Below the pieces are notes generated by a model that was not told where the DNA came from, searched no databases, and saw only the letters and a list, made by a program, of their open reading frames with translations. Both the position numbers and the translations under genes were made by a program. This document shows positions 7,858 through 16,464 of a DNA stretch of 64,000 nt, piece by piece (the first letter of the stretch is position 1; each line of letters begins with the position of its first letter). Source of the DNA: SPJN01 sp965229935 (lineage in GTDB: Bacteria; Pseudomonadota; Alphaproteobacteria; SPJN01); the NCBI GenBank assembly GCA_965229935.1, contig CBDDKB010000002.1, positions 372,001 through 436,000 on the forward strand, given 5' to 3'.

Positions 7858-8535
7858 ATGATTGAGCTTTCGGGCGTAACCCTGACCCTTCCGTCTGAGG
7901 CGGGGCCGGTGGATATTCTGCGCGGCGTTGACCTTTCCGTTGGCGCGGGCGAACAGGTGGCGGTTATCGGCCCATCAGGGTCGGGGAAATCCACATTGTT
8001 GATGGTGATGGCCGGGCTTGAGCTGCCGACAGGGGGCCGCGTCAGCCTTTCGGGGACTGATATCGGCGCGCTTGATGAAGATGGCCGTGCTCGCTTCCGC
8101 CGCGATCATGTCGGCATTATTTTTCAAAGCTTTCACCTGATCCCAACCATGACGGCGCTTGAAAACATCGCTATCCCGCTTGAACTCGCCGGGGCGACCG
8201 ATGCCCATGACAAAGCACAGGCTGAGCTTGAGGCTGTGGGTCTCGCCCATCGGGGCAGCCATTATCCTTCGCAACTATCAGGCGGTGAACAGCAGCGCGT
8301 GGCAATTGCCCGTGCGCTGGTTTCAGATCCGGCGATCCTGTTGGCGGATGAACCGACCGGGAACCTTGACGGCAAAACGGGGGAGGCGATTGTTGATTTG
8401 ATGATGGGCCTTCATGAAAGCCGCAACACGACCATGATCCTGATCACCCATGATGAGGGGTTGGCACGATCTTGCGAACGTATGGTGTCGATCCGCGATG
8501 GATTGATCGCCCATGATCAACGCAATGTTGCGTAA
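7858..8535 (+). CDS. ABC transporter ATP-binding protein (YbbA/LolD type)
   Basis: This 225-residue ATPase has Walker A GPSGSGKST (~39-47), Q-loop FQSFHLIPTM, signature LSGGEQQRVAIARAL and Walker B ILLADEPTGNLD. It belongs to the MacB/LolD/YbbA class, which pairs with FtsX-type permeases. The large permease gene follows 20 bases downstream. Together they probably act on the envelope (lipid or lipoprotein handling, or release of a substrate bound by the divergent esterase), but the substrate is not known. Start ATG 7858 has GGGGG about 7 bases upstream; a TTG one codon earlier is less likely. Confidence 0.92.
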   Translation: MIELSGVTLTLPSEAGPVDILRGVDLSVGAGEQVAVIGPSGSGKSTLLMVMAGLELPTGGRVSLSGTDIGALDEDGRARFRRDHVGIIFQSFHLIPTMTALENIAIPLELAGATDAHDKAQAELEAVGLAHRGSHYPSQLSGGEQQRVAIARALVSDPAILLADEPTGNLDGKTGEAIVDLMMGLHESRNTTMILITHDEGLARSCERMVSIRDGLIAHDQRNVA

Positions 8536-8555
8536 TGGTGCGGGTGGTCTGATTA

Positions 8556-11093
8556 ATGAGTAGTTGGCGACTTGCCCTGAATTATGCGCTGCGTGATTTG
8601 CGTCACGGGCTGCGTGGGTTTCGTATATTTCTTGCCGCTTTATTGTTGGGCGTTGCCGCCATTGCGGGCGTCGGCTCATTATCCGCTGCTTTGCTTGCGG
8701 GGATCAGCGAACAGGGGCAGGCCATTTTGGGCGGAGAGCTTGAGGCACGGTTAAGCTATCGCACCATCAGCGATGATGAGCTTACCTTCCTGAAACAGGA
8801 TGCTGACCGTTTCGGGGTCATCGCCACCATGCGGGCAATGGGCAAGTCCCCGCGCACTGACAAGCGCACACCGATTGAATTGAAGGCAGTTGATAATGCC
8901 TATCCGCTTTATGGCGAGATGCTGCTTGAGGATGGCGGCGCGGCCACGCTGGATGAGGCGATGGGCGTAGATGGTAATTGGGGCGCAGTAGTTGACGAGT
9001 CGCTGATGATCAGGCTGGGCCTGGAACTTGGTGATATTGTGGCGGTGAACCGCCTGCAGGTTCCTGTCCGCGCTGTCATTAAGTTTGAACCCGACCGCGC
9101 CGCAGAAGGCTTTTCCGTCGGCCCGCGTGTGATGATCCCGATGGCGGCGCTTGCTGAAACCGGGCTCGTACAGCTTGGGTCAATGGTGCGCTATCATTAC
9201 CGTGTTGATTTGGCAGAAGGTGTGAACCCGGATGACAAGGCAGCCCTGGCCCTTGAACAGTTTCCTGAGGCGGGGTGGCGCATCCAGACCAGCAGCAATG
9301 CGGCCCCGGGGCTGAAAGTCTTTGTCCTGCGCACGGCGACCTTTCTGACATTAGTCGGTTTGACGGCATTGATCATTGGCGGTGTCGGTGTGTCGAACGC
9401 GGTGCGCAGTTGGCTTGACCGCCAGCGCGATACGATTGCCACCATGAAATGTATGGGCGCGTCCGGCGGTTTTATCTTCGCGGTTTATTTGTCTGAGATT
9501 TTTGTGATTGCCGGTATCGGTATTGCGGGCGGGCTGGCGTTGGGGGCGCTTGTGCCCATCGGTGCGGGTGCGGCGCTTGAAGGTGTGTTGCCTGTCCCGG
9601 CCAAAATAGGGCTTTATCCGCTGCCATTGATTGCAGCGGCGCTGTACGGATTTCTGATCGCCTTTTTGTTTGCCATTTGGCCCTTGGCCAAGGCGCGGGA
9701 TATTCCCGCCGCGCGCCTGTTCCGTGCGCTTGTCTCGCCTGACCGGACATGGCCGCGTTTGCGTTATCAACTGTTGGCGGCGCTTGCCTTCGCTGCGCTG
9801 TTGGCGCTGGCGCTCTTTACGGCTGAGAATATGTTGTTCGCTGCGATGTTTGCGGGCGGTGTGCTTGCCGCCTTTGTTATCCTGCGCTTGGCAGGGCAGG
9901 GGATCACATGGTTGGCACAACGCGCGCCGCGATCAAACAATGTGATCATGCGCTTGGCGGTCAGCAATCTCTATCGGCCCGGCGCTCCAACGGCGAGCAT
10001 TGTGCTGTCTATGGGCTTGGGGCTGACATTGTTAAGCACCGTTGCGCTGCTTGAAGGGAATATCAACAGCCAGATCGCCAATGAAGTGCCTGATACCGCA
10101 CCATCATTCTTCTTTATTGATATTCAGGCCGGGCAGGTCGATGCGTTTGATGCGTTGGTTGCCGGGGTGCCCGGGACCGCTGATCTGACGCGCGTCCCGT
10201 CGCTGCGGGGTAAGATTGTGTCGATCAAGGGTGTGCCCGCCGAAGACGCCCCTGTCGCGGCAGAGGCACAGTGGGCCCTGCGTGGTGATCGTGGCCTGAC
10301 CTATGCGGCGACGCCGCCTGCAAATTCATCAATCGTGCAGGGTGAGTGGTGGGATGAGGACTGGGAAAGCTATGACGGCCCGCCCCTTGTGTCTTTTGAC
10401 GAGGAACTCGCGCTCGGCATGGGTATGCAGATCGGGGACGAGATTACCTTCAATGTGCTGGGACGGAACGTGACCGCACAGCTTGCCAATATGCGCCGCA
10501 TTAACTGGAGCGGTATGGGCATCAATTTTTCTACTGTGTTCCATCCCAAGGTTCTTGTCCGTGCGCCGCACACACACCTTGCCACTGTCAGAGCAACTGA
10601 CGAGGCTGAGGAGGTTTTGTATCGCGAGATGACCGACCGGTTCCCCAATATCACCACCGTCAGGGTGAAGGAGGCGATAGCCGCCGCCAACGACCTGCTG
10701 CAAAGCCTGTCGATTGCAGTGCGCGCAACCGGGCTGGTCACATTGCTGGCTGGTGTGTTGGTGCTGGGTGGCGCGGTTGCGGCGGGTCATCAGGCGCGGG
10801 TCTATGATGCGGTGATGCTGAAAGTGCTTGGTGCGTCGCGCCGGGATGTGATGGCGGCCTATCTGTTGGAATATGTTTTGCTGGGAACAGCCACCGCATT
10901 GGTTGCCGCTGCCTGCGGGACGATAGGGGCCTTTTTCATTGTGACAGAGGTGATGGATGCGCCATTCCGATTCTTGCCCGTCACCTTGTTGAGCACGATG
11001 GTAGGGGCGATTTTGTTCACCACCTTGTTCGGACTGGGCGCGACCTTGATGGCATTGCGTGTGCCCAGCGCAGGGGTGCTGCGAACCGCTTGA
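8556..11093 (+). CDS. FtsX-like ABC permease (YbbP type)
   Basis: This 845-residue inner-membrane permease has two FtsX-type halves. There is an N-terminal membrane helix (~20-42), a large periplasmic domain, three helices at about 255-380 with the FtsX pattern GVGVSNAVRSWLDRQRDTIATMKCMGAS, two central helices (~405-440), a second periplasmic domain, and a final set of three helices near the C-terminus (VYDAVMLKVLGASRRDVM). Domain order and length match E. coli YbbP. It forms an operon with the upstream ATPase. Confidence 0.9.
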   Translation: MSSWRLALNYALRDLRHGLRGFRIFLAALLLGVAAIAGVGSLSAALLAGISEQGQAILGGELEARLSYRTISDDELTFLKQDADRFGVIATMRAMGKSPRTDKRTPIELKAVDNAYPLYGEMLLEDGGAATLDEAMGVDGNWGAVVDESLMIRLGLELGDIVAVNRLQVPVRAVIKFEPDRAAEGFSVGPRVMIPMAALAETGLVQLGSMVRYHYRVDLAEGVNPDDKAALALEQFPEAGWRIQTSSNAAPGLKVFVLRTATFLTLVGLTALIIGGVGVSNAVRSWLDRQRDTIATMKCMGASGGFIFAVYLSEIFVIAGIGIAGGLALGALVPIGAGAALEGVLPVPAKIGLYPLPLIAAALYGFLIAFLFAIWPLAKARDIPAARLFRALVSPDRTWPRLRYQLLAALAFAALLALALFTAENMLFAAMFAGGVLAAFVILRLAGQGITWLAQRAPRSNNVIMRLAVSNLYRPGAPTASIVLSMGLGLTLLSTVALLEGNINSQIANEVPDTAPSFFFIDIQAGQVDAFDALVAGVPGTADLTRVPSLRGKIVSIKGVPAEDAPVAAEAQWALRGDRGLTYAATPPANSSIVQGEWWDEDWESYDGPPLVSFDEELALGMGMQIGDEITFNVLGRNVTAQLANMRRINWSGMGINFSTVFHPKVLVRAPHTHLATVRATDEAEEVLYREMTDRFPNITTVRVKEAIAAANDLLQSLSIAVRATGLVTLLAGVLVLGGAVAAGHQARVYDAVMLKVLGASRRDVMAAYLLEYVLLGTATALVAAACGTIGAFFIVTEVMDAPFRFLPVTLLSTMVGAILFTTLFGLGATLMALRVPSAGVLRTA

Positions 11094-11259
11094 TTTTGTT
11101 TCTAAAATTATATCTGCAACACCGGATGACAATTCTGTTATTCCGGCCCGGATTTGCTTGAAAAGCAGGGAAACTGCACCCATATTAAGGCCAAGGATGG
11201 CCTTCCATGCGGGAGGGCCAACCCTTTGTGATGGATGACATGACCTTATGGAGGAATGA

Positions 11260-11994
11260 ATGTCTGATCTTGAGATGATGCGTGCGCGCCAGCGGGCGAT
11301 TGAGGCGGATGCCGTCGCTGCCCAAACAGGCGAGATGGACCAAGGTCTGCGCGCTTATATGCTCAACGTATATAATTACATGACCATCGGCTTGGCGTTG
11401 ACAGGTGCGGTGGCGTTTGGTGTTGCCCAATCACCCGCCTTGCTTGAGTTGATTTTTACAACGCCGCTGCAATGGGTGCTGATCTTTGGCACATTGGGCA
11501 TGGTGTTCTTTTTTGCGGCCAAGGTTCACACGCTGAAACCGGCAACAGCACAGGCAATCTTCTGGGCCTATGCGGCGCTGAACGGCGTGACCCTATCGTC
11601 GCTGTTTGTGATCTATACCGGGGAAAGCCTGACGCGGGTCTTTTTGATCACCGCGATCATGTTCGGCTCGCTCAGCATTTATGGCTATACGACCAAGCGT
11701 GACCTTAGCGGCTTTGGCAAATTCCTGTTCATGGGCCTGATCGGCCTTGTGGTTGCCATGGTGGTGAATATCTTCGTTGCCTCAACCATGTTGCAGTTGG
11801 GCGTGTCCATGATCGGTGTGCTGATCTTTGCCGGTTTGACGGTCTATGACACACAGATGATCAAGTCGGAATATTGGTATCATGCCAATGCCGAAGATGC
11901 ACAGCGCGGCGCAATCCGTGGCGCCTTGCACCTTTACCTCGACTTCATCAACATGTTCTTGATGTTGGTCCAGCTGTTTGCTCAGCGCGATTAA
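11260..11994 (+). CDS. Bax inhibitor-1 / YccA family membrane protein
   Basis: This 244-residue protein has seven predicted membrane helices and the family's C-terminal pattern LTVYDTQMIKSEY followed by GALHLYLDFINMFLMLVQL. Bacterial members (YccA, YetJ) modulate FtsH proteolysis or leak calcium. GGAGG lies 6-7 bases before the ATG. It is a single gene with its own intrinsic terminator. A poorly preserved REP-like sequence sits upstream, around 11124-11156. Confidence 0.9.
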   Translation: MSDLEMMRARQRAIEADAVAAQTGEMDQGLRAYMLNVYNYMTIGLALTGAVAFGVAQSPALLELIFTTPLQWVLIFGTLGMVFFFAAKVHTLKPATAQAIFWAYAALNGVTLSSLFVIYTGESLTRVFLITAIMFGSLSIYGYTTKRDLSGFGKFLFMGLIGLVVAMVVNIFVASTMLQLGVSMIGVLIFAGLTVYDTQMIKSEYWYHANAEDAQRGAIRGALHLYLDFINMFLMLVQLFAQRD

Positions 11995-12018
11995 AGTTTA
12001 GCTACAGACTAAAAAACG

Positions 12019-12050
12019 AACCCCGCTTCGGTTGAGGCGGGGTTTTGTTT
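12019..12050 (+). terminator. Intrinsic terminator of the BI-1 gene
   Basis: AACCCCGC (12019-12026) pairs with GCGGGGTT (12037-12044), followed by TTGTTTTG. The preceding A-run also allows function for the other strand. Confidence 0.85.
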
Positions 12051-12080
12051 TGCCAATTCGCTACGCAGGTAGATTAAGAT

Positions 12081-12485
12081 TTACCCATCAATCAGCTTAA
12101 GCGCCTTGCGTTCCAGTACTTTCAAAGTTTGGGCAAGGTCATGACCTCGCCGCAACACTTGGCCTGATTGTCCCAGCACAACATATTGCCCCTGTTTGCG
12201 GGCAAGCTTGGGGTGTTTTTCAATCCGATAGAGCGGCTGTTCGCTGGCGCGTTGATGAATGGCAAAGCAAGCCATATCCGCATCATTGCCAATGGCATAA
12301 TCGCGCCATTCCCCGGCAGCGACCATCACGCCATAAAGGCGCAATATGATGTCGAGTTCCTGCCGGGTGAAGAAGGTTTGCCGGGGCGTCCGGTCCTTAT
12401 CCCGCAAATAGCCATTACCGACCTTGCGAATGGTGTGATCCGCCCCGCGCGAATCGCTGTTTGAAAGCGATACGATTTTGTTCAT
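12081..12485 (-). CDS. DUF2794 protein
   Basis: This 134-residue soluble protein belongs to DUF2794, found almost only in Alphaproteobacteria. Recognisable stretches are FFTRQELDIILRLYGVMVAA, GEWRDYAI, ASEQPLYRIEKHPKLA and LRRGHDLAQTLKVL. The function is unknown. It lies between two terminators and is probably transcribed from the short gap before the methyltransferase gene, or together with it (42 bases apart). Confidence 0.85.
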   Translation of the reverse strand: MNKIVSLSNSDSRGADHTIRKVGNGYLRDKDRTPRQTFFTRQELDIILRLYGVMVAAGEWRDYAIGNDADMACFAIHQRASEQPLYRIEKHPKLARKQGQYVVLGQSGQVLRRGHDLAQTLKVLERKALKLIDG

Positions 12486-12527
12486 AGCCGAATTGTGACC
12501 TTTCCGCCGCTTGAGCGCAAGTCCGCT

Positions 12528-13136
12528 CTATAGCCGTGCTGTGACGGGGTGGCTGGTGGTGCGGGCAGGGGGCGTTTCAACCCCTGAAAAACCGCAACTT
12601 TCCAACAGTTTGACGGTTTGGGCCTGCTCCGCCCCTGATTTGCTTATGGGGTTGGGCAGCCAATCTGGCGGGCGCTTGTCATGATCGCGCAATAACAAGG
12701 TAAGTGTGCCGCCGGGTTTCATTGCGCGCTTGATCTCGTTCAGGCAATGGGCGGGGTCTGCCCAAAACTGAAAGGAATGAAGCGCCACCACATGGTCGAA
12801 TGCGCCATCGGGCCAGTTGAGGTGATCGGCTGTCCCGATGCGTAGATCCGCATTTGCCAGCCCCTTCTGCGCCTTGGCCCGCGCTACCATGGTGTCTGCC
12901 GGATCAATCCCGGCAAGGGTCAGCGTCGGCTCATGCTCATTAAGAAGTGACAAAAGCTTTCCTGTGCCGAAACCGATTTCCAGCACCGCCTGATGGGACT
13001 GCGGTGTCATTAGATCAATCGCGTGGTGATAGTCTGTCCGGTTCATGCGTTCCATGATGGACCCGAACAAACGCCCCATCAGCCCTTGCGGGCGCATGGG
13101 TAAAGGTGCCTTTTTGGGCGTGTTGGAATTGGTCAC
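12528..13136 (-). CDS. Class I SAM-dependent methyltransferase
   Basis: This 202-residue methyltransferase has motif I VLEIGFGTGKLL (~50-61), the acidic residue after beta-2 (LAGIDPAD), motif II-like IGTADHLNWPDGAFDHVV and a post-motif MKPGGTLTLLL. It belongs to the Methyltransf_11/UbiE-like group; the substrate is unknown. The C-terminal domain is short compared with UbiE. Confidence 0.85.
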   Translation of the reverse strand: MTNSNTPKKAPLPMRPQGLMGRLFGSIMERMNRTDYHHAIDLMTPQSHQAVLEIGFGTGKLLSLLNEHEPTLTLAGIDPADTMVARAKAQKGLANADLRIGTADHLNWPDGAFDHVVALHSFQFWADPAHCLNEIKRAMKPGGTLTLLLRDHDKRPPDWLPNPISKSGAEQAQTVKLLESCGFSGVETPPARTTSHPVTARL

Positions 13137-13230
13137 GTGATGTGCCCCCTATGCTTTACTGCCAGCCCCATTAGCATCCGTTCCTTAAACTGATATGGGC
13201 GTGGAATAAGCGTTAACAAGAGGAGACAAT

Positions 13231-13263
13231 AAAAAACGGCCTGCCGAATCATTCGGCAGGCCG
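13231..13263 (-). terminator. Strong intrinsic terminator of the MAPEG gene
   Basis: A perfect 13-bp inverted repeat, CGGCCTGCCGAAT (13237-13249) and its complement (13251-13263), has a one-base centre. On the minus strand it is followed by TTTTTT. Confidence 0.9.
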
Positions 13264-13336
13264 CAAGTTTGATCTGTCTTGTTGGTGTGTGCCTATGTAC
13301 GGGAGGGGCCCGACATAAAAACAGGCGGGAAACCTA

Positions 13337-13720
13337 TTAAAGGCAAAGCGCCATCATCAACAGACCGAAATGGCCGACACCCCAGACCAGGGTGCGAAGT
13401 CCGATAATGCCTGATGCATAGGCGGGGACGTATAAGATGCGTGCAATCAAAAAGACCAGGGCGCCAGTCATAGCTTGATCAGGAATGTCGCCATTCACCT
13501 GATGCAAAATGGCCAACGGCAGGAACAGCAATAGTGCTTCGATCATATTGTTTTTTGCCCGTTCTAGACGCGCATTGATCGGGCTGCAGTCGGACAGGCT
13601 ATCACGGCCACCCAAACCATCGGCGAAAGAACTGGTGCCCATGGGACCAAAGCGGGTCAGGGTGCCGGAAAATAGTTGGACAACGAACAATATCATTGCG
13701 GCGTAAATATAAGTGAGCAT
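13337..13720 (-). CDS. MAPEG family membrane protein
   Basis: This 127-residue protein with about four membrane helices fits the MAPEG family (glutathione-linked or eicosanoid-like membrane enzymes; many bacterial members are uncharacterised). Typical features are LERAKNNMIEALLLFLPLAI with the conserved Arg-x2-Asn-x2-Glu, and ARILYVPAYASGI. I chose the ATG at 13720 because GGGGA lies about 8 bases upstream; 13735 is an alternative. It is divergent from a TetR gene, whose operator lies between the two, so this protein is the likely regulated target. Confidence 0.85.
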   Translation of the reverse strand: MLTYIYAAMILFVVQLFSGTLTRFGPMGTSSFADGLGGRDSLSDCSPINARLERAKNNMIEALLLFLPLAILHQVNGDIPDQAMTGALVFLIARILYVPAYASGIIGLRTLVWGVGHFGLLMMALCL

Positions 13721-13735
13721 GTGGTTGTTCCCCAT

Positions 13736-13765
13736 TTGACATACATTGATGTATGTATGTATATT
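13736..13765 (+). promoter_or_regulatory. TetR-gene promoter with perfect 18-bp operator
   Basis: TTGACA (13736-13741) and TATATT (13760-13765) are 18 bases apart and read toward the TetR gene. Between and over them lies a perfect palindrome, ACATACAT-TG-ATGTATGT (13739-13756). A repressor bound here would block the TetR promoter and sit directly before the divergent MAPEG start (13720). The expected transcription start falls at or next to the TetR ATG at 13772, so its mRNA may be leaderless. Confidence 0.7.
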
Positions 13766-13771
13766 GCCGCA

Positions 13772-14389
13772 ATGGAAAATTGTCAAGAACAAGAATTGCC
13801 TGCCCCGAAAACACAGGCACAGCGGACCGAGGCGATGAAACATCGCCTGATCGAAGCGGCGGTGTCGTCACTTGTTGATCAGGGCTATGCGCGCACCACT
13901 GCGGTTGAGGTTTGTCGCCGCGCAGGGGTCACGCGGGGGGCGCTGCTTCATCATTATGACGGGGTGCCGGATTTGCTTGCAGATGCGTTGAGCGCGCAAT
14001 TTGATGGCCTGTTTCAGGCCTTTGCGTCATTGCCAGAAAATGCCCGCCTGGCAGATTGGCTGCAGGCCTTTTGGGTGAGCATTCAGTCACCCAAATTCAA
14101 GGCAGTGCTGGAGATTTGGTTGGCCGCCCGCAATGACCCTGATGCAACGGCGCCATTGCAACATGTCATGGACCAGATGGGCACCTATATTGATCCGCAG
14201 CACCACCCGGCGCTGATGAGGCAGCTAACCAATAATAATCAAGCATTGGCATTTTATCGAACCGCGATGGAAGCCATGTTTGGCCTTGTGTTAGGCCGGG
14301 CGACCAGTCCTGATTACCAGCCCCTGGGCCATGAACAGCTCGTGATTGATTTTCTGATGGGGCAGGCAGCCAGCTTTGATACTGTCTAA
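13772..14389 (+). CDS. TetR family transcriptional regulator
   Basis: This 205-residue regulator has an N-terminal helix-turn-helix (TTAVEVCRRAGVTRGALLHH, ~45-64) and a C-terminal ligand domain ending FLMGQAASF. The ATG at 13772 is chosen because the longer frame (from 13676) runs through the promoter and the divergent gene's coding sequence. No Shine-Dalgarno is visible, which fits a leaderless message. It probably represses itself and the MAPEG gene through the palindrome at 13739-13756. Confidence 0.9.
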   Translation: MENCQEQELPAPKTQAQRTEAMKHRLIEAAVSSLVDQGYARTTAVEVCRRAGVTRGALLHHYDGVPDLLADALSAQFDGLFQAFASLPENARLADWLQAFWVSIQSPKFKAVLEIWLAARNDPDATAPLQHVMDQMGTYIDPQHHPALMRQLTNNNQALAFYRTAMEAMFGLVLGRATSPDYQPLGHEQLVIDFLMGQAASFDTV

Positions 14390-14558
14390 ATGACAGTTCG
14401 TCAGCGTTAACACAATCGTGCCGCAATTCGGCCCCGGTCCCGCCATACGGCCCGCTAATATAACCATTGTTAGGTCGGTGCCCCGGAACATGATTCGATG
14501 TTTTTCAGCCCCCCAGCCCCCCACATTGGATCACTGGATCCGGGGCCGATCTAATACG

Positions 14559-14687
14559 ACATGATAAGGCTACGGTCAGCCTGTCATGTTCCGATAGCAC
14601 AGACGGAAGAAAGCGCCGTTCTGGATCGTCGCCTCCCTCCCTCCCCCCCAAGGTGAGGCACTAGCGACCCAGAGCGGCGTTTTTTTT
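14559..14687 (+). ncRNA. Candidate structured small RNA or elaborate terminator
   Basis: Two hairpins follow the TetR gene. The first (14559-14589) pairs ACATGA with TCATGT and AGGCT with AGCCT. The second has an 11-bp stem, CGCCGTTCTGG (14614-14624) with CCAGAGCGGCG (14669-14679), an upper stem GTCGC/GCGAC, and a C-rich loop with repeated CCTCC units that could pair with Shine-Dalgarno sequences. Eight Ts follow (14680-14687). The second hairpin certainly looks like a terminator; whether a separate small RNA is made is inference, since I see no convincing promoter. The rest of the 14390-14712 gap holds another imperfect stem (CGGTGCCCCGG with CCGGGGCCG). Confidence 0.45.
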
Positions 14688-14712
14688 GTGCTGTAGGCGG
14701 GGCGGCGGCGAC

Positions 14713-15480
14713 TTACTGCAAGATCATATAATCTGCGCCGATGATGCGCCCTGTGCTGCGATCCTGCACCAACACGGCACAGCCTTGTGACCCATCAAGC
14801 CATTGATCAATCGCCCCTAGGGATTGCGCAAGCTCGTTGCCATCATAAGCGCCGATCATTTTCATATCGCGCACAACATTTGTATAGGTCAGCGCCCGTC
14901 CGGCATTTTCACCACGGCCCACATCAACAATGTGCCGTGGGTCAAAGCGGACAAGGATGATGTCTGCCATACGGTTTTGATAGGAGGGCGCGGCACTGAT
15001 GGTCAGGCCCGTGTTACTGCTAGCGCCCGTGCCAGCACCGCTGTTTGTCAGGGCGACCCGAAGCCGTGCCAGCCTGTCTTTGTCGCTGTCCCGGCGGTGA
15101 TTGATCAGGCCAAGCACTTCGGCATCACGGCTGCCCACTGCATCGGCCCAGCCATCCACAACCATTTGCGGTGTATAGACCTGATGGGCACCAAGGTGAC
15201 GCGCATAGGCGTGTTGGCGTTTTGTATGGGCCTCACGCCCCAGCGTGTCTTTCCACCCAAGATAATCCCAATAGGTCACGGGCAAGGATAGGGCGAGGAC
15301 GTCATCGCGCTTGGCCAGACTGCCTAAGAAACGGTCCGCAGGCGGGCAGGAGCTACAGCCCTGACTTGTGAACAGCTCCACAACAACGAGGTTGCTATTG
15401 GCGAAGGCGGGGCTTAGGGGGCTGGACAGGCCAAGGCCGAACAGCGCATAAGCAAAATATGTCAGTGTGCGTTTGATCAT
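14713..15480 (-). CDS. Exported DUF1223 thioredoxin-fold protein
   Basis: This 255-residue protein starts with a signal peptide (MIKRTLTYFAYALFGLGLSS...AFA) and then shows the DUF1223 signature VVELFTSQGCSSCPPADRFL with a Cys-x2-Cys pair (CSSC, ~41-44), followed by VTYWDYLGWKDTLG and YTPQMVVDG. DUF1223 is a periplasmic thioredoxin-like family without a proven substrate. Partner and redox role are unknown. Confidence 0.85.
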   Translation of the reverse strand: MIKRTLTYFAYALFGLGLSSPLSPAFANSNLVVVELFTSQGCSSCPPADRFLGSLAKRDDVLALSLPVTYWDYLGWKDTLGREAHTKRQHAYARHLGAHQVYTPQMVVDGWADAVGSRDAEVLGLINHRRDSDKDRLARLRVALTNSGAGTGASSNTGLTISAAPSYQNRMADIILVRFDPRHIVDVGRGENAGRALTYTNVVRDMKMIGAYDGNELAQSLGAIDQWLDGSQGCAVLVQDRSTGRIIGADYMILQ

Positions 15481-15538
15481 GGGGGCAGTTTATCCCCGTT
15501 CGGCGCTCACTTAAAAGTCACGCTTTAGTGAGGGGTGA

Positions 15539-15889
15539 ATGGTGTTCGAGGCAAAGCTGAAAGCGTCCATCTGGGTCAGTGCCTATCGGCGGCAATGCGA
15601 ATTGCGCCATGTGCCCTGTATGGTGGTGGCGCGCGGTGATGATACTGCCGGGGCCGTTTTGCTGAAAATGAACGGGCTTGATGATCGTGTGATCGTGTTG
15701 GGGCAGGCAACGGCACTTGATGGCGCGCGTATTTGGCGGGCGCTGACAGGCCCTGTGCCTGTGACCGAATCAGATGCTGATGCACTTATCGCGCGTGAGC
15801 GGGGCCGTGACCCAGATATTTGGGTGCTGGAAATTGAAGACTCGCGTATGGATTTTCAGCTTGATGAGGTGATTGAGGGTCTGGAATAG
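15539..15889 (+). CDS. DUF1491 protein
   Basis: This 116-residue soluble protein matches the alphaproteobacterial DUF1491 family: LKASIWVSAYRRQCEL at the N-terminus, GDDTAGAVLLKMN in the middle and RERGRDPDIWVLEIEDSR near the end. Function unknown. GAGGGG ends a few bases before the ATG. It lies divergent to the DUF1223 gene, with about 58 bases between the starts. Confidence 0.85.
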   Translation: MVFEAKLKASIWVSAYRRQCELRHVPCMVVARGDDTAGAVLLKMNGLDDRVIVLGQATALDGARIWRALTGPVPVTESDADALIARERGRDPDIWVLEIEDSRMDFQLDEVIEGLE

Positions 15890-16024
15890 GCAAAATCATC
15901 CAATTTTTCATAGGCTTGTCGGATTTTCTGCCAATTTGACACAGCGACCCCTACACCTCTTTAAATATTGCACTGCAACATCAATATTGGTGGGGAGTGG
16001 AAGCGTGGAGTGAGAGGACTTATT

Positions 16025-16432
16025 ATGTCCATCATGATTATGATAGCGCCTGTTGGCATTCTGTTTTTGATCGGCCTGACTTGGGTGTTGGGCGGTATGA
16101 AGGAAGCTGCGTTTACAGCACCTGAAGAAGCGCTGGAGCGTTTCCGTCAGGATTTCTTTGGGTTTGAAGCGACAGACATTGCCGTGTCCGACGATGGCGG
16201 GCATGCAGCATTGTTGCATTCGTCTGACCGCGATCAAATCGGCGTCTGTTTTTCCATGGGTGATAATTTCGCGACCCGTCTGTTACGCGCAGGCGATGTC
16301 GCGGATTTGGAACATGACGGTACCGCCGTTAAGTTTCGGCTGCACGAATTTACAGGCCGCAAGGTTGCGCTTAGCTTTGATGATGTAGAGCAGGCAGCGG
16401 CATGGGCGGGGCGGTTAACGCCGCTCGCCTAA
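16025..16432 (+). CDS. Small membrane-anchored protein of unknown function
   Basis: This 135-residue protein has one N-terminal membrane helix (MSIMIMIAPVGILFLIGLTWVL) and a soluble domain of about 105 residues with alternating beta-like stretches (VALSFDDVEQAAAWAGRL at the end). I do not recognise the family. AGAGGA lies about 7 bases before the ATG at 16025; the frame is open to 15968 but that start lacks a ribosome binding site. It precedes the desaturase gene by 32 bases and is probably in its operon. Confidence 0.65.
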   Translation: MSIMIMIAPVGILFLIGLTWVLGGMKEAAFTAPEEALERFRQDFFGFEATDIAVSDDGGHAALLHSSDRDQIGVCFSMGDNFATRLLRAGDVADLEHDGTAVKFRLHEFTGRKVALSFDDVEQAAAWAGRLTPLA

Positions 16433-16464
16433 CAGCGGTCTTTTGTTTTCGAGGGGGATGACAC

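Noticed and set aside
9351..9920. 189-codon minus-strand frame inside the permease gene
   Set aside because: It lies opposite a clear FtsX-type permease and has the Arg/Gln/His-rich composition of an antisense shadow.
14559..14687. SRP RNA or 6S RNA
   Set aside because: The conserved SRP tetraloop/symmetric-loop sequence and the 6S central bulge are absent.
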